From positions 1 through 10,281 of the forward strand of contig JANQGN010000124.1 of the NCBI GenBank assembly GCA_028277295.1: a stretch of 10,281 bases of DNA, read 5' to 3'. Shown here in pieces: positions 1 through 5,715 of this stretch. The notes under the pieces are model-generated. The model had not been told where the DNA came from. It worked only from the letters and a program-made list of their open reading frames with translations, and made no database searches. The position numbers and the translations under genes were made by a program. This DNA comes from Rhodospira sp. (GTDB lineage Bacteria; Pseudomonadota; Alphaproteobacteria; Rhodospirillales; Rhodospirillaceae). Each line of letters starts with the position of its first letter. Position 1 is the first letter of the stretch.

Positions 1-516
1 GTGTTCCAGGCAGTAGTCAATCAACTCCATCATCAGCGCGTAGTTGGAAATCCGGAAGGTGCGGAAGCGTCCCAGTCCGGTGCGCGCGTCCATGATGAAG
101 TTCAAAAGCTCCCAACCTTTCGGATTGAGAACCTCGTCCTTTTCGTACTGGGCGGAGTCGGCCTTGTCCACCGCCTCCATCATCTCATCAGAGACCCTTG
201 GAAAGGCGTCGCGGCCACCGTAATACTCGTACACGACACGAGCGGCCGACGGCGCCAAAGGATCAATAACGTGATTGGGGCGCCGGCCGACCCTGATGGT
301 CTCCGACAGATGATGGTCGAACGCCAGGTGCACGCCTGGAACGTAGGGAAGGTTGGTGGTAATGTCGCGGCCGGTGATCTCGACCTTGCCATCCTGCATA
401 TCTTTTGGGTGGACGAACTTGATGTCGTCGATCAAGTTGCGTTCCTTCAACAGGGCGGCGCAGACCAGCCCGTCAAAATCGCTGCGTGTCACCAGGCGAA
501 ACTTGGACTCCGCCAT
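1..516 (-). CDS. DHH-superfamily phosphoesterase (exopolyphosphatase-like), 5' part only
   Basis: The N-terminal 172 residues are visible and the gene continues past the left edge. DHH proteins are metal-dependent phosphoesterases acting on polyphosphate, pyrophosphate, oligoribonucleotides or cyclic dinucleotides. Seen here: a DFDG metal-binding motif (residues 13-16, in TRSDFDGLVCA), the name-giving FDHH (66-69), and an acidic DKADSAQY segment (117-124), all in the expected order. The start at ATG 516 is supported by a strong Shine-Dalgarno, AAGGAGGG at 530-523. Related alphaproteobacterial proteins are usually annotated as exopolyphosphatase, but that substrate is inferred from the family and not visible here. 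The gene is divergent from the lipoprotein gene, with only 54 bp between the two starts. The family call is firm and the substrate uncertain. The plus-strand reading frame open across this region is an antisense shadow. Confidence 0.85.
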   Translation of the reverse strand, partial: MAESKFRLVTRSDFDGLVCAALLKERNLIDDIKFVHPKDMQDGKVEITGRDITTNLPYVPGVHLAFDHHLSETIRVGRRPNHVIDPLAPSAARVVYEYYGGRDAFPRVSDEMMEAVDKADSAQYEKDEVLNPKGWELLNFIMDARTGLGRFRTFRISNYALMMELIDYCLEH

Positions 517-522
517 CGCGGA

Positions 523-530
523 CCCTCCTT
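523..530 (-). promoter_or_regulatory. Shine-Dalgarno of the DHH phosphoesterase gene
   Basis: AAGGAGGG read on the minus strand lies 6 nt before the ATG at 516-514. It is one of the strongest ribosome-binding sites in the window and fixes the start of the DHH gene. Confidence 0.75.
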
Positions 531-570
531 ATTCTCACTTGGCGGAACCATAATCCAGGGGCGGACACCC

Positions 571-1086
571 GTGCAAGCAAGCACCAACACGCGCGGCACC
601 GGATTCCTGATTATCGTGATGCTGGTGGGCGCCGCCCTGCTCTTGTCCGGCTGCGGGCGCCCCTTCGTGGACAGCCGGCGCGAGGCTGGCCGGGCCGCCA
701 ACGTGGGCGTGTCCAACGCCGATCGCCCGGTCATCTGTTACGCGAAAGGAGAGACCAGCCCCAGCGAGGTTCTGGCATTGGCCGCCACGGTGTGCGCGGA
801 CACGGGCCGCGTGCCGCGCTTCGACCGCGAGGACCATCTCAAGTGCCGGCTGATGCAGCCGTGGCGGGCCTTCTTCACCTGTGTGTCGCCGGGCAGCGCC
901 GGGGCCAACACCGCGCCGCCCGGCGGTGCCCGTGGGGACGACTTTTTGGGGGGGTGGATCGGGCCGGTGCTGGGCGACGGCGACAGTGGCGGCGGCGGCC
1001 CCTGGCGCACACCCCGGCTGGACACAGAAGGTTGGGAGGGCGGCATCTACCCGGATGGCACACCGCCCACGCCGCCCCGGCTCTAG
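571..1086 (+). CDS. Small lipoprotein with four conserved-looking cysteines, function unknown
   Basis: A 171-residue protein starting at GTG 571, preceded by AGGGGCGG at about 557-564. A hydrophobic stretch (residues 11-25) ends in a clear lipobox, LLSGC, with the lipidated cysteine at 28, so it should be anchored in the membrane on the periplasmic side. Residue 29 is Gly and gives no inner-membrane retention signal. The mature part has exactly four more cysteines (56, 75, 92, 104), enough for two disulfides, in a core of about 60 residues (VICYAKG to FFTCV). After residue 108 the chain becomes a low-complexity Gly/Pro-rich tail. I recognise a general resemblance to short lipoproteins of Rhodospirillales but no named family. 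A longer in-frame reading extends back to position 1; it is rejected because the DHH gene occupies the opposite strand there. The stop codon lies inside the palindromic element that follows. Confidence 0.75.
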   Translation: MQASTNTRGTGFLIIVMLVGAALLLSGCGRPFVDSRREAGRAANVGVSNADRPVICYAKGETSPSEVLALAATVCADTGRVPRFDREDHLKCRLMQPWRAFFTCVSPGSAGANTAPPGGARGDDFLGGWIGPVLGDGDSGGGGPWRTPRLDTEGWEGGIYPDGTPPTPPRL

Positions 1087-1204
1087 AGCAAATCCCGAGC
1101 GATCTGGCACAGATCGCCCTGAAAGACCTTTTGGGGACGATTTGCTTCAATATCAGTATATTAGGGCGTTCTCGACGATTCAGTTGCCGGCAAAAACGCC
1201 CTAG
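1083..1204. repeat. Palindrome-rich intergenic element between two convergent genes
   Basis: This 122-bp stretch is built almost wholly of inverted repeats. Imperfect ends are CTAGAGC (1083-1089) and GCCCTAG (1198-1204), with one mismatch. Inside are AGCAAATC (1087-1094 region) with GATTTGCT (1139-1146); a tight hairpin GCGATCTG/CAGATCGC (1099-1106, 1110-1117) with a 3-nt loop; AATAT/ATATT (1149-1153, 1158-1162); and TAGGGCGTT/AACGCCCTA (1162-1170, 1195-1203). A further palindrome, CCTAG/CTAGG (1200-1204, 1208-1212), overlaps the holC stop. The element starts within the TAG stop of the lipoprotein gene and ends 3 bp before the holC stop. The layout suits a dispersed REP-like or MITE-like element, or a bidirectional terminator. 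There is no long T tract to prove termination. Confidence 0.6.
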
Positions 1205-1207
1205 GGC

Positions 1208-1717
1208 CTAGGCCCGAGCGCCGTCGTCGTCCCCACCCTCGCCACCCGTCGCCGCCGGGTTGTTGGCGCTGGCCTTCTCCGCCCATCCCCCCTGCTCGGT
1301 CTGCTGCCAGTAATGCAGTTCGTGCCCGGCGTCACGGGCCGATCGCCACCGCCCCCGGGCGGCCGCCACGGCGTCCGGGTCACGACCGTTGAACACGTCC
1401 AGCACCCGAACCCAGTCGGCCGGATCGGCCACCGCCATGCCGTCGGTCAACACCGCCAGGGTGGCACCGTTGGGCCGCTCCTCCCGATCCGTCAACCAGA
1501 TGGGCTGCGCCTCGGCATGGCCATCCTCGGCGCAGCCATGCGGCAGCCAGGTGTTGGCGTCGAAGGTCCAGAGCAAGCTGTTGAGCGCCCGCACCCGCTC
1601 CATGGAGCCGGCCAGCACCACCACCCGCGCGCCACTGCGCCAGGCGCGCAGCAGCAGGCGCGGCAAGGCGCGCTCCAGCGGCGAGAGAGTCAGGTGATAG
1701 AAGTCGAGGCGGGCCAT
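1208..1717 (-). CDS. holC: DNA polymerase III subunit chi
   Basis: HolC is the clamp-loader accessory subunit that bridges the DNA polymerase III holoenzyme (through psi where present) to single-strand-binding protein on the lagging strand. The 169-residue product begins MARLDFYHLT, typical of the family. It contains LNSLLWTFDANTWLPHG (45-61), PIWL (72-75), an FNG turn (109-111) and the alphaproteobacterial C-terminal segment WRSARDAGHELHYWQQ (124-139), followed by an acidic tail (DDD near 163). Length is normal for alphaproteobacteria. The start at ATG 1717 is chosen because the FYHL motif must lie at the very N terminus. The frame stays open to ATG 1906, but those extra 63 residues are Arg/Gly-rich and unlike the family. 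The ribosome-binding site is weak (GGTGAG). In many alphaproteobacteria holC follows pepA; no pepA is seen upstream here. Confidence 0.88.
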   Translation of the reverse strand: MARLDFYHLTLSPLERALPRLLLRAWRSGARVVVLAGSMERVRALNSLLWTFDANTWLPHGCAEDGHAEAQPIWLTDREERPNGATLAVLTDGMAVADPADWVRVLDVFNGRDPDAVAAARGRWRSARDAGHELHYWQQTEQGGWAEKASANNPAATGGEGGDDDGARA

Positions 1718-1792
1718 GCGCGGAGACTCACCGGGTCGGACCGGACCTCGCCCCTCACGCGGATGGCGGCGCGGCACCGGATCGTCAGCCGA

Positions 1793-1809
1793 GTCTGTGT
1801 GCCACAGAC
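1793..1809. promoter_or_regulatory. Inverted repeat upstream of holC
   Basis: Perfect 7-bp arms GTCTGTG (1793-1799) and CACAGAC (1803-1809) with a 3-nt spacer, 76 bp before the holC ATG. It could be a small operator or a hairpin in the holC leader. Nothing else supports a specific regulator. Confidence 0.3.
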
Positions 1810-2316
1810 GGACGCGCTGGTCGCCGAAAAAACAACGGCAGGCCCGGCGACCTCCACGCCAAGACCCACTCTCCCGGAGACACGCTCGTCGCTCCCCGCA
1901 AAACATGGCGGTAAAAAACCCACGATCTGCTCACGATCATGACCACGTCGAGGGGAGTCCGGCCTAGAAACGATTGGACAAGGAAAACAACTCCGATCTT
2001 ACGCCCACGACCATGGCCCCGGATTTACCCTTGCGTTCGTCACGGGATCACGGTGGCCCAACACGGTCATGATTCGGGACGCAACGCTCCACCAACGCAA
2101 CGACTGGCCCCATCTGGTTGCGCGTCCAAGAGCGATCCCCTAAGCTTTGACGCTTCACCTGTGACAGGCGAGGCGGACGGGCCCGCGCGCAAGGGACACG
2201 ATCCCCATGATCGCGCGGTCACGACCAGGCGGCCGCGCGACCGGCGGACACGGAACACCCGCCCGCACAAGGGGACCCCCCCGGGGCGGGACGGCACGGT
2301 CGGCGGTTCCCCCCCG

Positions 2317-2458
2317 CGCCGCAGGGCGCGAACCGACATGCGCCGCAGGGCGCGAACCGACATGCGCCGCAGGGCGCGAACCGACATGTGCCGCAGGGCG
2401 CGAACCGACATGCGCCGCAAGACGCGGACCGATGCGCCGCAAGGCGCGCGCCGACACG
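2317..2458. repeat. Tandem array of about six 24-bp units upstream of the BCCT gene
   Basis: Units begin at 2317, 2341, 2365, 2389, 2413 and 2435. The first three 24-bp units are identical. The fourth differs by one base (TG instead of CG at its start). The fifth is 22 bp and diverged. The sixth is 24 bp and diverged. Each unit carries GCGCC-GCAG-GGCGC (using the preceding G), a 5-bp hairpin; in the sixth copy the loop is GCAA. In the plus frame that runs into the BCCT gene the units read MRRRARTD repeatedly, because 24 is a multiple of 3. The array ends 71 bp before the transporter ATG. There are no variable spacers of CRISPR type. Confidence 0.85.
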
Positions 2459-2529
2459 CGCCGACGGGGGAAAAAGGGGCGACGATGAGGCGTGCTCATC
2501 GCCGTTTGGAAGAAGGGGAGCACAAGCCC

Positions 2530-4107
2530 ATGACACCACCGGAAAAACTCTACGACACAGACTACGAAGTCGGGCAAGACAACATCCAGGCCATGGGGAT
2601 GGACATCCACCACCCCGTGTTCTGGGTCTCGGCCTTGCTGATCCTGGCATTCGTAATAGGTACCTTGATGGTGCCGGATGCCGCCAAGACCGTTTTTGAC
2701 GGCGCCAAGTTGTGGTCAATCAACAATTTCGATTGGCTGTTTCTCGGTGCCGGTAATATTTTCGTGATTTTTTGCCTGGTCCTGATCTTTCTGCCCGTGG
2801 GCGGTGTCCGCCTGGGCGGCCAGGACGCCAGGCCCGAGTTTTCGCTGATCTCGTGGTTCGCCATGCTGTTCGCCGCCGGCATGGGCATCGGCCTGATGTT
2901 CTGGAGTGTGGCGGAACCCGTGGGCTACTACACCAACTGGTACGGCACACCGCTCGGCGCGGAGCCCCTCACCCCCGACGGCGCCAGCAAGGCCATGGGC
3001 GCGACCATGTTCCATTGGGGCTTGCATCCCTGGGCCATCTACGCCGTTGTCGGTCTGTCGCTGGCCTTCTTCGCCTACAACAAGGGCCTGCCGCTGACCA
3101 TCCGCTCGGCCTTCTACCCGCTGGTGCGGGACAGGTCCTGGGGCTGGTTCGGCAACATGATCGACGTGGTCGCGGTGCTGGCCACCATCTTCGGCCTGGC
3201 CACCTCGCTGGGCTTCGGCGCCCAACAGGCGGCCGGCGGCCTGGAGTTCCTGTTCGGCATCGAGTCCACCATCAATACCCAGATCGCCATCATCATCGGG
3301 GTCACCGCCATCGCCGTGATCTCGGTGGTCCGCGGCCTGGACGGCGGCGTGAAGGTCCTCAGCAACATCAACATGGGCATGGCCGCGGCCCTTCTGCTGT
3401 TCGTGTTCGCCACCGGGTCCACCGTGGCGCTGCTGAACGGCTTCTGGAACACCCTCGTGTCCTATGGCGAGGTGATCCTGCCCATGAGCGTCTGGTGGGG
3501 GCGCGAGGACGGCAACTTCGTCCACGACTGGACGGTGTTCTACTGGGCCTGGTGGATCGCCTGGTCGCCCTTCGTCGGCATGTTCATCGCCCGCATCTCC
3601 AAGGGCCGCACCGTGCGCCAGTTCATCATCGCCGTCCTTCTGGTGCCAGTGCTGGTGACCACCATATGGATGACCGTCTTCGGCGGCACCGGCCTGGAGC
3701 AGGCCATGACCCAGACCGGCGCCCTGGCCGACGGCATCGGCGACTACACCCTCGCCATGTTCCAGATGCTGGAGAACCTGCCGCTGGCCTGGATCACCTC
3801 GTTCATCGCGATCTGCCTGGTGCTGGTGTTTTTCATCACCTCGTCCGATTCCGGATCGCTGGTGATCGACAGCATCACCGCCGGCGGCAAGCTTGACGCG
3901 CCGGTGCCGCAGCGCATCTTCTGGGCGGTGATGGAGGGCTTGATCGCCGCGGTGCTGCTGTTCGCCGGGGGCGCCAGCGCGCTCGGCGCCTTGCAGGCGG
4001 CGTCCATCACCGTGGGCCTGCCCTTCACCCTGGTGCTGCTGGCCATGTGCGTGACCCTGTACCTGGGCCTGTCGCACGAGCGCCGCTACGTGATGGGCAA
4101 GGGATAA
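2530..4107 (+). CDS. BCCT-family betaine/choline/carnitine-type transporter
   Basis: A 525-residue inner-membrane secondary transporter for quaternary ammonium compounds such as glycine betaine, used for osmoprotection or as nutrients. The family has 12 helices with a LeuT fold. Seen here: the glycine stretch GMGIG (117-121) followed by LMFWSVAEP, which in characterised members goes with sodium- or proton-coupled transport; the family signature FYWAWWIAWSPFVGMFIAR (337-355) with its tryptophans, then ISKGRTVR; and TSSDSGS (437-443), matching the sodium-site region of BetP. The C terminus stops about 12 residues after the last helix, so the long osmosensing tail of BetP and BetT is absent. The start at ATG 2530 has AGAAGGGGAG at 2511-2520; ATG 2485 (AAGGGG upstream) is an alternative. 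The frame is open back to 1939, but that part is low-complexity. The substrate cannot be told from sequence alone. Confidence 0.92.
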   Translation: MTPPEKLYDTDYEVGQDNIQAMGMDIHHPVFWVSALLILAFVIGTLMVPDAAKTVFDGAKLWSINNFDWLFLGAGNIFVIFCLVLIFLPVGGVRLGGQDARPEFSLISWFAMLFAAGMGIGLMFWSVAEPVGYYTNWYGTPLGAEPLTPDGASKAMGATMFHWGLHPWAIYAVVGLSLAFFAYNKGLPLTIRSAFYPLVRDRSWGWFGNMIDVVAVLATIFGLATSLGFGAQQAAGGLEFLFGIESTINTQIAIIIGVTAIAVISVVRGLDGGVKVLSNINMGMAAALLLFVFATGSTVALLNGFWNTLVSYGEVILPMSVWWGREDGNFVHDWTVFYWAWWIAWSPFVGMFIARISKGRTVRQFIIAVLLVPVLVTTIWMTVFGGTGLEQAMTQTGALADGIGDYTLAMFQMLENLPLAWITSFIAICLVLVFFITSSDSGSLVIDSITAGGKLDAPVPQRIFWAVMEGLIAAVLLFAGGASALGALQAASITVGLPFTLVLLAMCVTLYLGLSHERRYVMGKG

Positions 4108-4132
4108 GATAACCCCTGTCCCGAAGCCAGGG
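4104..4132 (-). terminator. Hairpin module, copy 1 (direct repeat of 4334-4362)
   Basis: Overlaps the BCCT stop codon. It matches 4334-4362 in the same orientation with three mismatches over 29 bp. Read on the minus strand it has CCCTG and CAGGG arms around a CTTCGG loop, followed by TTATCTTAT. It could stop minus-strand transcription coming from sbtB before it enters the transporter gene. The T tract is interrupted, so the terminator role is inferred. Confidence 0.45.
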
Positions 4133-4133
4133 T

Positions 4134-4290
4134 GTAGGGTGCGCTCGCGCCCCGGCCCGCCTTGCCTGCAAGGCGGGCCGACTTTGGTTGGTGCCGTTTC
4201 CCGTCAGGGAAACGGCGGGGGCACAGCGCACCATCGTGCCCTCGAATGGTGCGCTGCCGGCTGCTCTTGCAGCCGTCGAGCGCACCCTAC
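4134..4290. repeat. Multi-arm palindromic element: four hairpins inside a 14-bp outer stem
   Basis: The outer arms GTAGGGTGCGCTCG (4134-4147) and CGAGCGCACCCTAC (4277-4290) are perfectly complementary. Between them lie four consecutive hairpins: 12-bp arms 4153-4164/4169-4180 with loop CCTG; 10-bp arms 4193-4202/4207-4216 with loop GTCA; 11-bp arms 4224-4234/4246-4256 with an 11-nt loop; and 7-bp arms 4258-4264/4269-4275 with loop TCTT. All arms are perfect. The whole can fold as a four-leaf cruciform in DNA or a multibranch RNA. The outer GTAGGGTGCGC motif resembles ends of dispersed bacterial repeats I have seen before, which suggests a mobile or REP-like element, but no transposase or target duplication is visible. 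Confidence 0.85.
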
Positions 4291-4333
4291 GCGACGACGC
4301 GACGCAAGAGAGTCATGGCCGAATGACGCTGGT

Positions 4334-4362
4334 ATAAGAGAGCCCCTGCCCCGAAGCCAGGG
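4334..4362 (-). terminator. Hairpin module, copy 2 (direct repeat of 4104-4132)
   Basis: Near-copy of 4104-4132 (three mismatches in 29 bp). On the minus strand it forms CCCTG/CAGGG arms with a CTTCGG loop and is followed by CTCTCTTAT, downstream of the sbtB stop. The two copies bracket the multi-arm element. The terminator reading for the sbtB operon is an inference from shape and place. Confidence 0.45.
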
Positions 4363-4390
4363 CCGCACCCGGATCCATCGGGAGCGGCCC
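4360..4390 (-). terminator. Hairpin directly downstream of sbtB
   Basis: Arms GGGCCGC (4360-4366) and GCGGCCC (4384-4390), then after one unpaired base on each side CCCG/CGGG (4368-4371, 4379-4382), with a 7-nt loop. It begins 8 nt after the sbtB stop. A pyrimidine-rich CTCTCTT follows about 20 nt further on, after the next hairpin. It is a plausible terminator or 3'-end stabiliser of the reductase-sbtA-sbtB transcript, without a classic T run. Confidence 0.45.
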
Positions 4391-4398
4391 CGCCAGCC

Positions 4399-4707
4399 TC
4401 AAAACCGCTCCCGGCGCAGCACCTGGACGTCATAGGCACAGATGACGCCGCGCCAGGTGCTGATGATCTCGGAAATGCCCTCCAGGATGGCGTCGGCGCG
4501 CGCGTCCGAGGTGATGACCACCACCTGCACCATCGTCTGGGTATCCACCGGGACGGCGTCCTGCCAGCCGGTCTCCTGGCCATGGCCCTCCAGGGTCGGC
4601 AGGACGGTATAGCCGGTCGCGCCGGTTTCTCGAATCACCGTCAGCGCGCGCCGCAGCAGCGGCCGCTCGATGAACATCTCCACCTTCTTGCGCGTGAACG
4701 TCTCCAT
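4399..4707 (-). CDS. sbtB: PII-like signal protein SbtB, regulator of SbtA
   Basis: A 102-residue protein of the PII superfamily. In cyanobacteria SbtB is a trimer that binds adenine nucleotides (cAMP, AMP, ADP, ATP; c-di-AMP also reported) and controls the bicarbonate transporter SbtA from the cytoplasmic side. Seen here: an N-terminal strand, then the typical ETGATGYTVLPTLEGHG (27-43) leading into the T-loop, a central VQVVVIT strand (60-66), and WRGVICAYDVQVL (85-97), equivalent to the GIIYICSAEVL strand of the cyanobacterial protein. The chain stops at RRERF, so the C-terminal CGPEGC redox loop is absent. The T-loop (about 40-55) holds no arginine, whereas the Synechocystis protein has two. 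The gene begins 14 nt after the sbtA stop with a clear GGAGG at 4719-4715. It is the last gene of the operon. The assignment rests on both fold-level resemblance and the sbtA neighbour. Confidence 0.85.
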   Translation of the reverse strand: METFTRKKVEMFIERPLLRRALTVIRETGATGYTVLPTLEGHGQETGWQDAVPVDTQTMVQVVVITSDARADAILEGISEIISTWRGVICAYDVQVLRRERF

Positions 4708-4714
4708 GCGGGTG

Positions 4715-4719
4715 CCTCC
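4715..4719 (-). promoter_or_regulatory. Shine-Dalgarno of sbtB
   Basis: GGAGG on the minus strand, 7 nt before the sbtB ATG, in the 14-nt gap after the sbtA stop. It sets the sbtB start independently of the larger out-of-frame reading that covers this region. Confidence 0.75.
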
Positions 4720-4721
4720 AT

Positions 4722-5711
4722 TCAACCTGCGGTGGCGAGAGCGATGTAGTGGTACGCCGGGATCCCGATCGCCAGATTGAACGGGAAGGTGACCCCCAGC
4801 GAGAGCGTCAGGTAGAGCGCCGGGTTGGCGCGCGGCAGGGCCAGGCGCATGGCCGCCGGCACGGCGATGTACGACGCGCTGGCCGCCAGCACCATCAGCA
4901 GCGCCACCCCGCCCGGCGACAGCCCGACGAGCAGCCCCCCCGCCAGTCCGAGGGTCGCGCCGATCAGCGGCATGTACAGGCCGAAGGCGATGACCGCCGG
5001 GGACATGCCGCGCGCCTCGCGGAAGCGCCGCGCCGTCACCAGGCCCATGTCCAGCAGGAAGAAGCACAACACCCCGGTGAACGGGGCGACGATGAACGGC
5101 GCCAGCGCCGACTGGCCATCCGCGCCGGTGATCCAGCCGATGAAGAAGGCACCGACCAGCACCACCACGCTGCCGTTCAGGAAGATTTCCCGCATGAGGT
5201 CGCCGTCCTCGGCCATGGCGCCAGGCGTGTCCTTGCCCTTGCGCCCCCGGTTGGCCAGCCACAAGCCCACCAGAATGGCCGGGGTCTCCATGATCGCCGC
5301 CGTGGCCACCATGAAGCCCTCGGCATCGGTGCCCAGGCGATCGAGCATCAGGGTGGCGGTGACGAAGGTCACCAGGCTGATGGACCCGTAGTGCGCCGCG
5401 ATGGCGGCCGCATCGTGACGCTCCAGGCGGGTGGTCGCCCTCAGGCAGGCGAAGGCCACCAGGGGCATCAATGCGCTCAGCACCACGCCGACCGCCAGGG
5501 TGGCCACCAGCAACCCGGTCAAGCCATGCTCGGCCATCACCGCGCCGCCCTTGAAGCCGATCGCCAGCATCAGGTAGAGCGACAGCCCCTTGGCGATCTG
5601 GTCGGGGATGGCGAGATCGGAGCGGGCGAACCCCGCCAGCACCCCCAGGGCAAAGAACAGCACGGGCGCCGACAGAAGGTTGCCCATGGCCAAGGACAGA
5701 AGCTCGGTCAT
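4722..5711 (-). CDS. sbtA: Sodium-dependent bicarbonate transporter, SbtA family
   Basis: A 329-residue inner-membrane protein of the SbtA family (formerly DUF897), which takes up bicarbonate with sodium in cyanobacteria and occurs in many proteobacteria. Hydrophobic segments run along the whole chain in two inverted halves. Motifs seen: IGFKGG (51-56), AHYGSISLVTF (106-116) in the first half, METPAILVGLW (141-151), GLYMPLIGATLGLAGG (244-259), ASASYIAVPAAMR (277-289) and SLGVTFPFNLAIGIPAY (304-320), all characteristic. The HYGS and SASYIAVP segments are the matching crossover regions near the substrate in known structures. The hydrophilic loop at about 154-172 separates the halves. ATG 5711 lies 4 nt after the upstream stop; the Shine-Dalgarno GGGGGAG (5728-5722) sits inside the end of that gene, so translation is probably coupled. 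The pairing with sbtB strongly supports the call; the actual substrate in this organism is inferred. Confidence 0.9.
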   Translation of the reverse strand: MTELLSLAMGNLLSAPVLFFALGVLAGFARSDLAIPDQIAKGLSLYLMLAIGFKGGAVMAEHGLTGLLVATLAVGVVLSALMPLVAFACLRATTRLERHDAAAIAAHYGSISLVTFVTATLMLDRLGTDAEGFMVATAAIMETPAILVGLWLANRGRKGKDTPGAMAEDGDLMREIFLNGSVVVLVGAFFIGWITGADGQSALAPFIVAPFTGVLCFFLLDMGLVTARRFREARGMSPAVIAFGLYMPLIGATLGLAGGLLVGLSPGGVALLMVLAASASYIAVPAAMRLALPRANPALYLTLSLGVTFPFNLAIGIPAYHYIALATAG

Positions 5712-5715
5712 GACG

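Larger units (their letters stand above)
1718..2529. other. Long non-coding stretch between divergent holC and the BCCT transporter gene
   Basis: About 810 bp with no convincing gene. Open frames on both strands give Arg/Pro/Thr-rich low-complexity translations without recognisable domains. What can be seen: a 7-bp inverted repeat at 1793-1809; a direct pair CACGATC at 1921-1927 and 1932-1938; a small palindrome CCTGT-G-ACAGG at 2158-2168; an 8-bp inverted repeat TCGCGCGG/CCGCGCGA at 2211-2218 and 2233-2240; and the tandem array at 2317-2458. Because the flanking genes diverge, promoters for both should lie here, but no clear -35/-10 pair stands out. The weak candidate TTGGAC (about 1973-1978) with TCTTAC 17 nt later is not convincing. 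No tRNA-like sequence was noticed. Confidence 0.6.

Noticed and set aside
549..554. CATAAT as a -10 box for the lipoprotein gene
   Set aside because: No matching -35 element at the proper distance; one hexamer alone is not evidence.
1..570. Plus-strand open frame continuous with the lipoprotein gene
   Set aside because: It is antisense to the DHH phosphoesterase, whose motifs are clear. The lipoprotein signal sequence fixes the start at about 571.
1718..1906. N-terminal extension of holC to ATG 1906
   Set aside because: HolC proteins begin just before the FYHL motif; the extra residues are Arg/Gly-rich and unlike the family.
2317..2458. CRISPR array
   Set aside because: Units are contiguous, with no unique spacers and no cas genes nearby.
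1939..2484. N-terminal extension of the BCCT transporter through the tandem array
   Set aside because: The translation is low-complexity and basic, unlike any BCCT N terminus, and a good ribosome-binding site precedes ATG 2530. The open frame follows from high GC and a repeat unit divisible by three.
2716..4077. Long minus-strand frame opposite the BCCT gene
   Set aside because: His/Gln/Gly-rich shadow of the transporter gene; no domain.
4399..5262. Large minus-strand frame containing sbtB as its C-terminal part
   Set aside because: The upstream part is an out-of-frame reading of sbtA; sbtB has its own Shine-Dalgarno and start at 4707.
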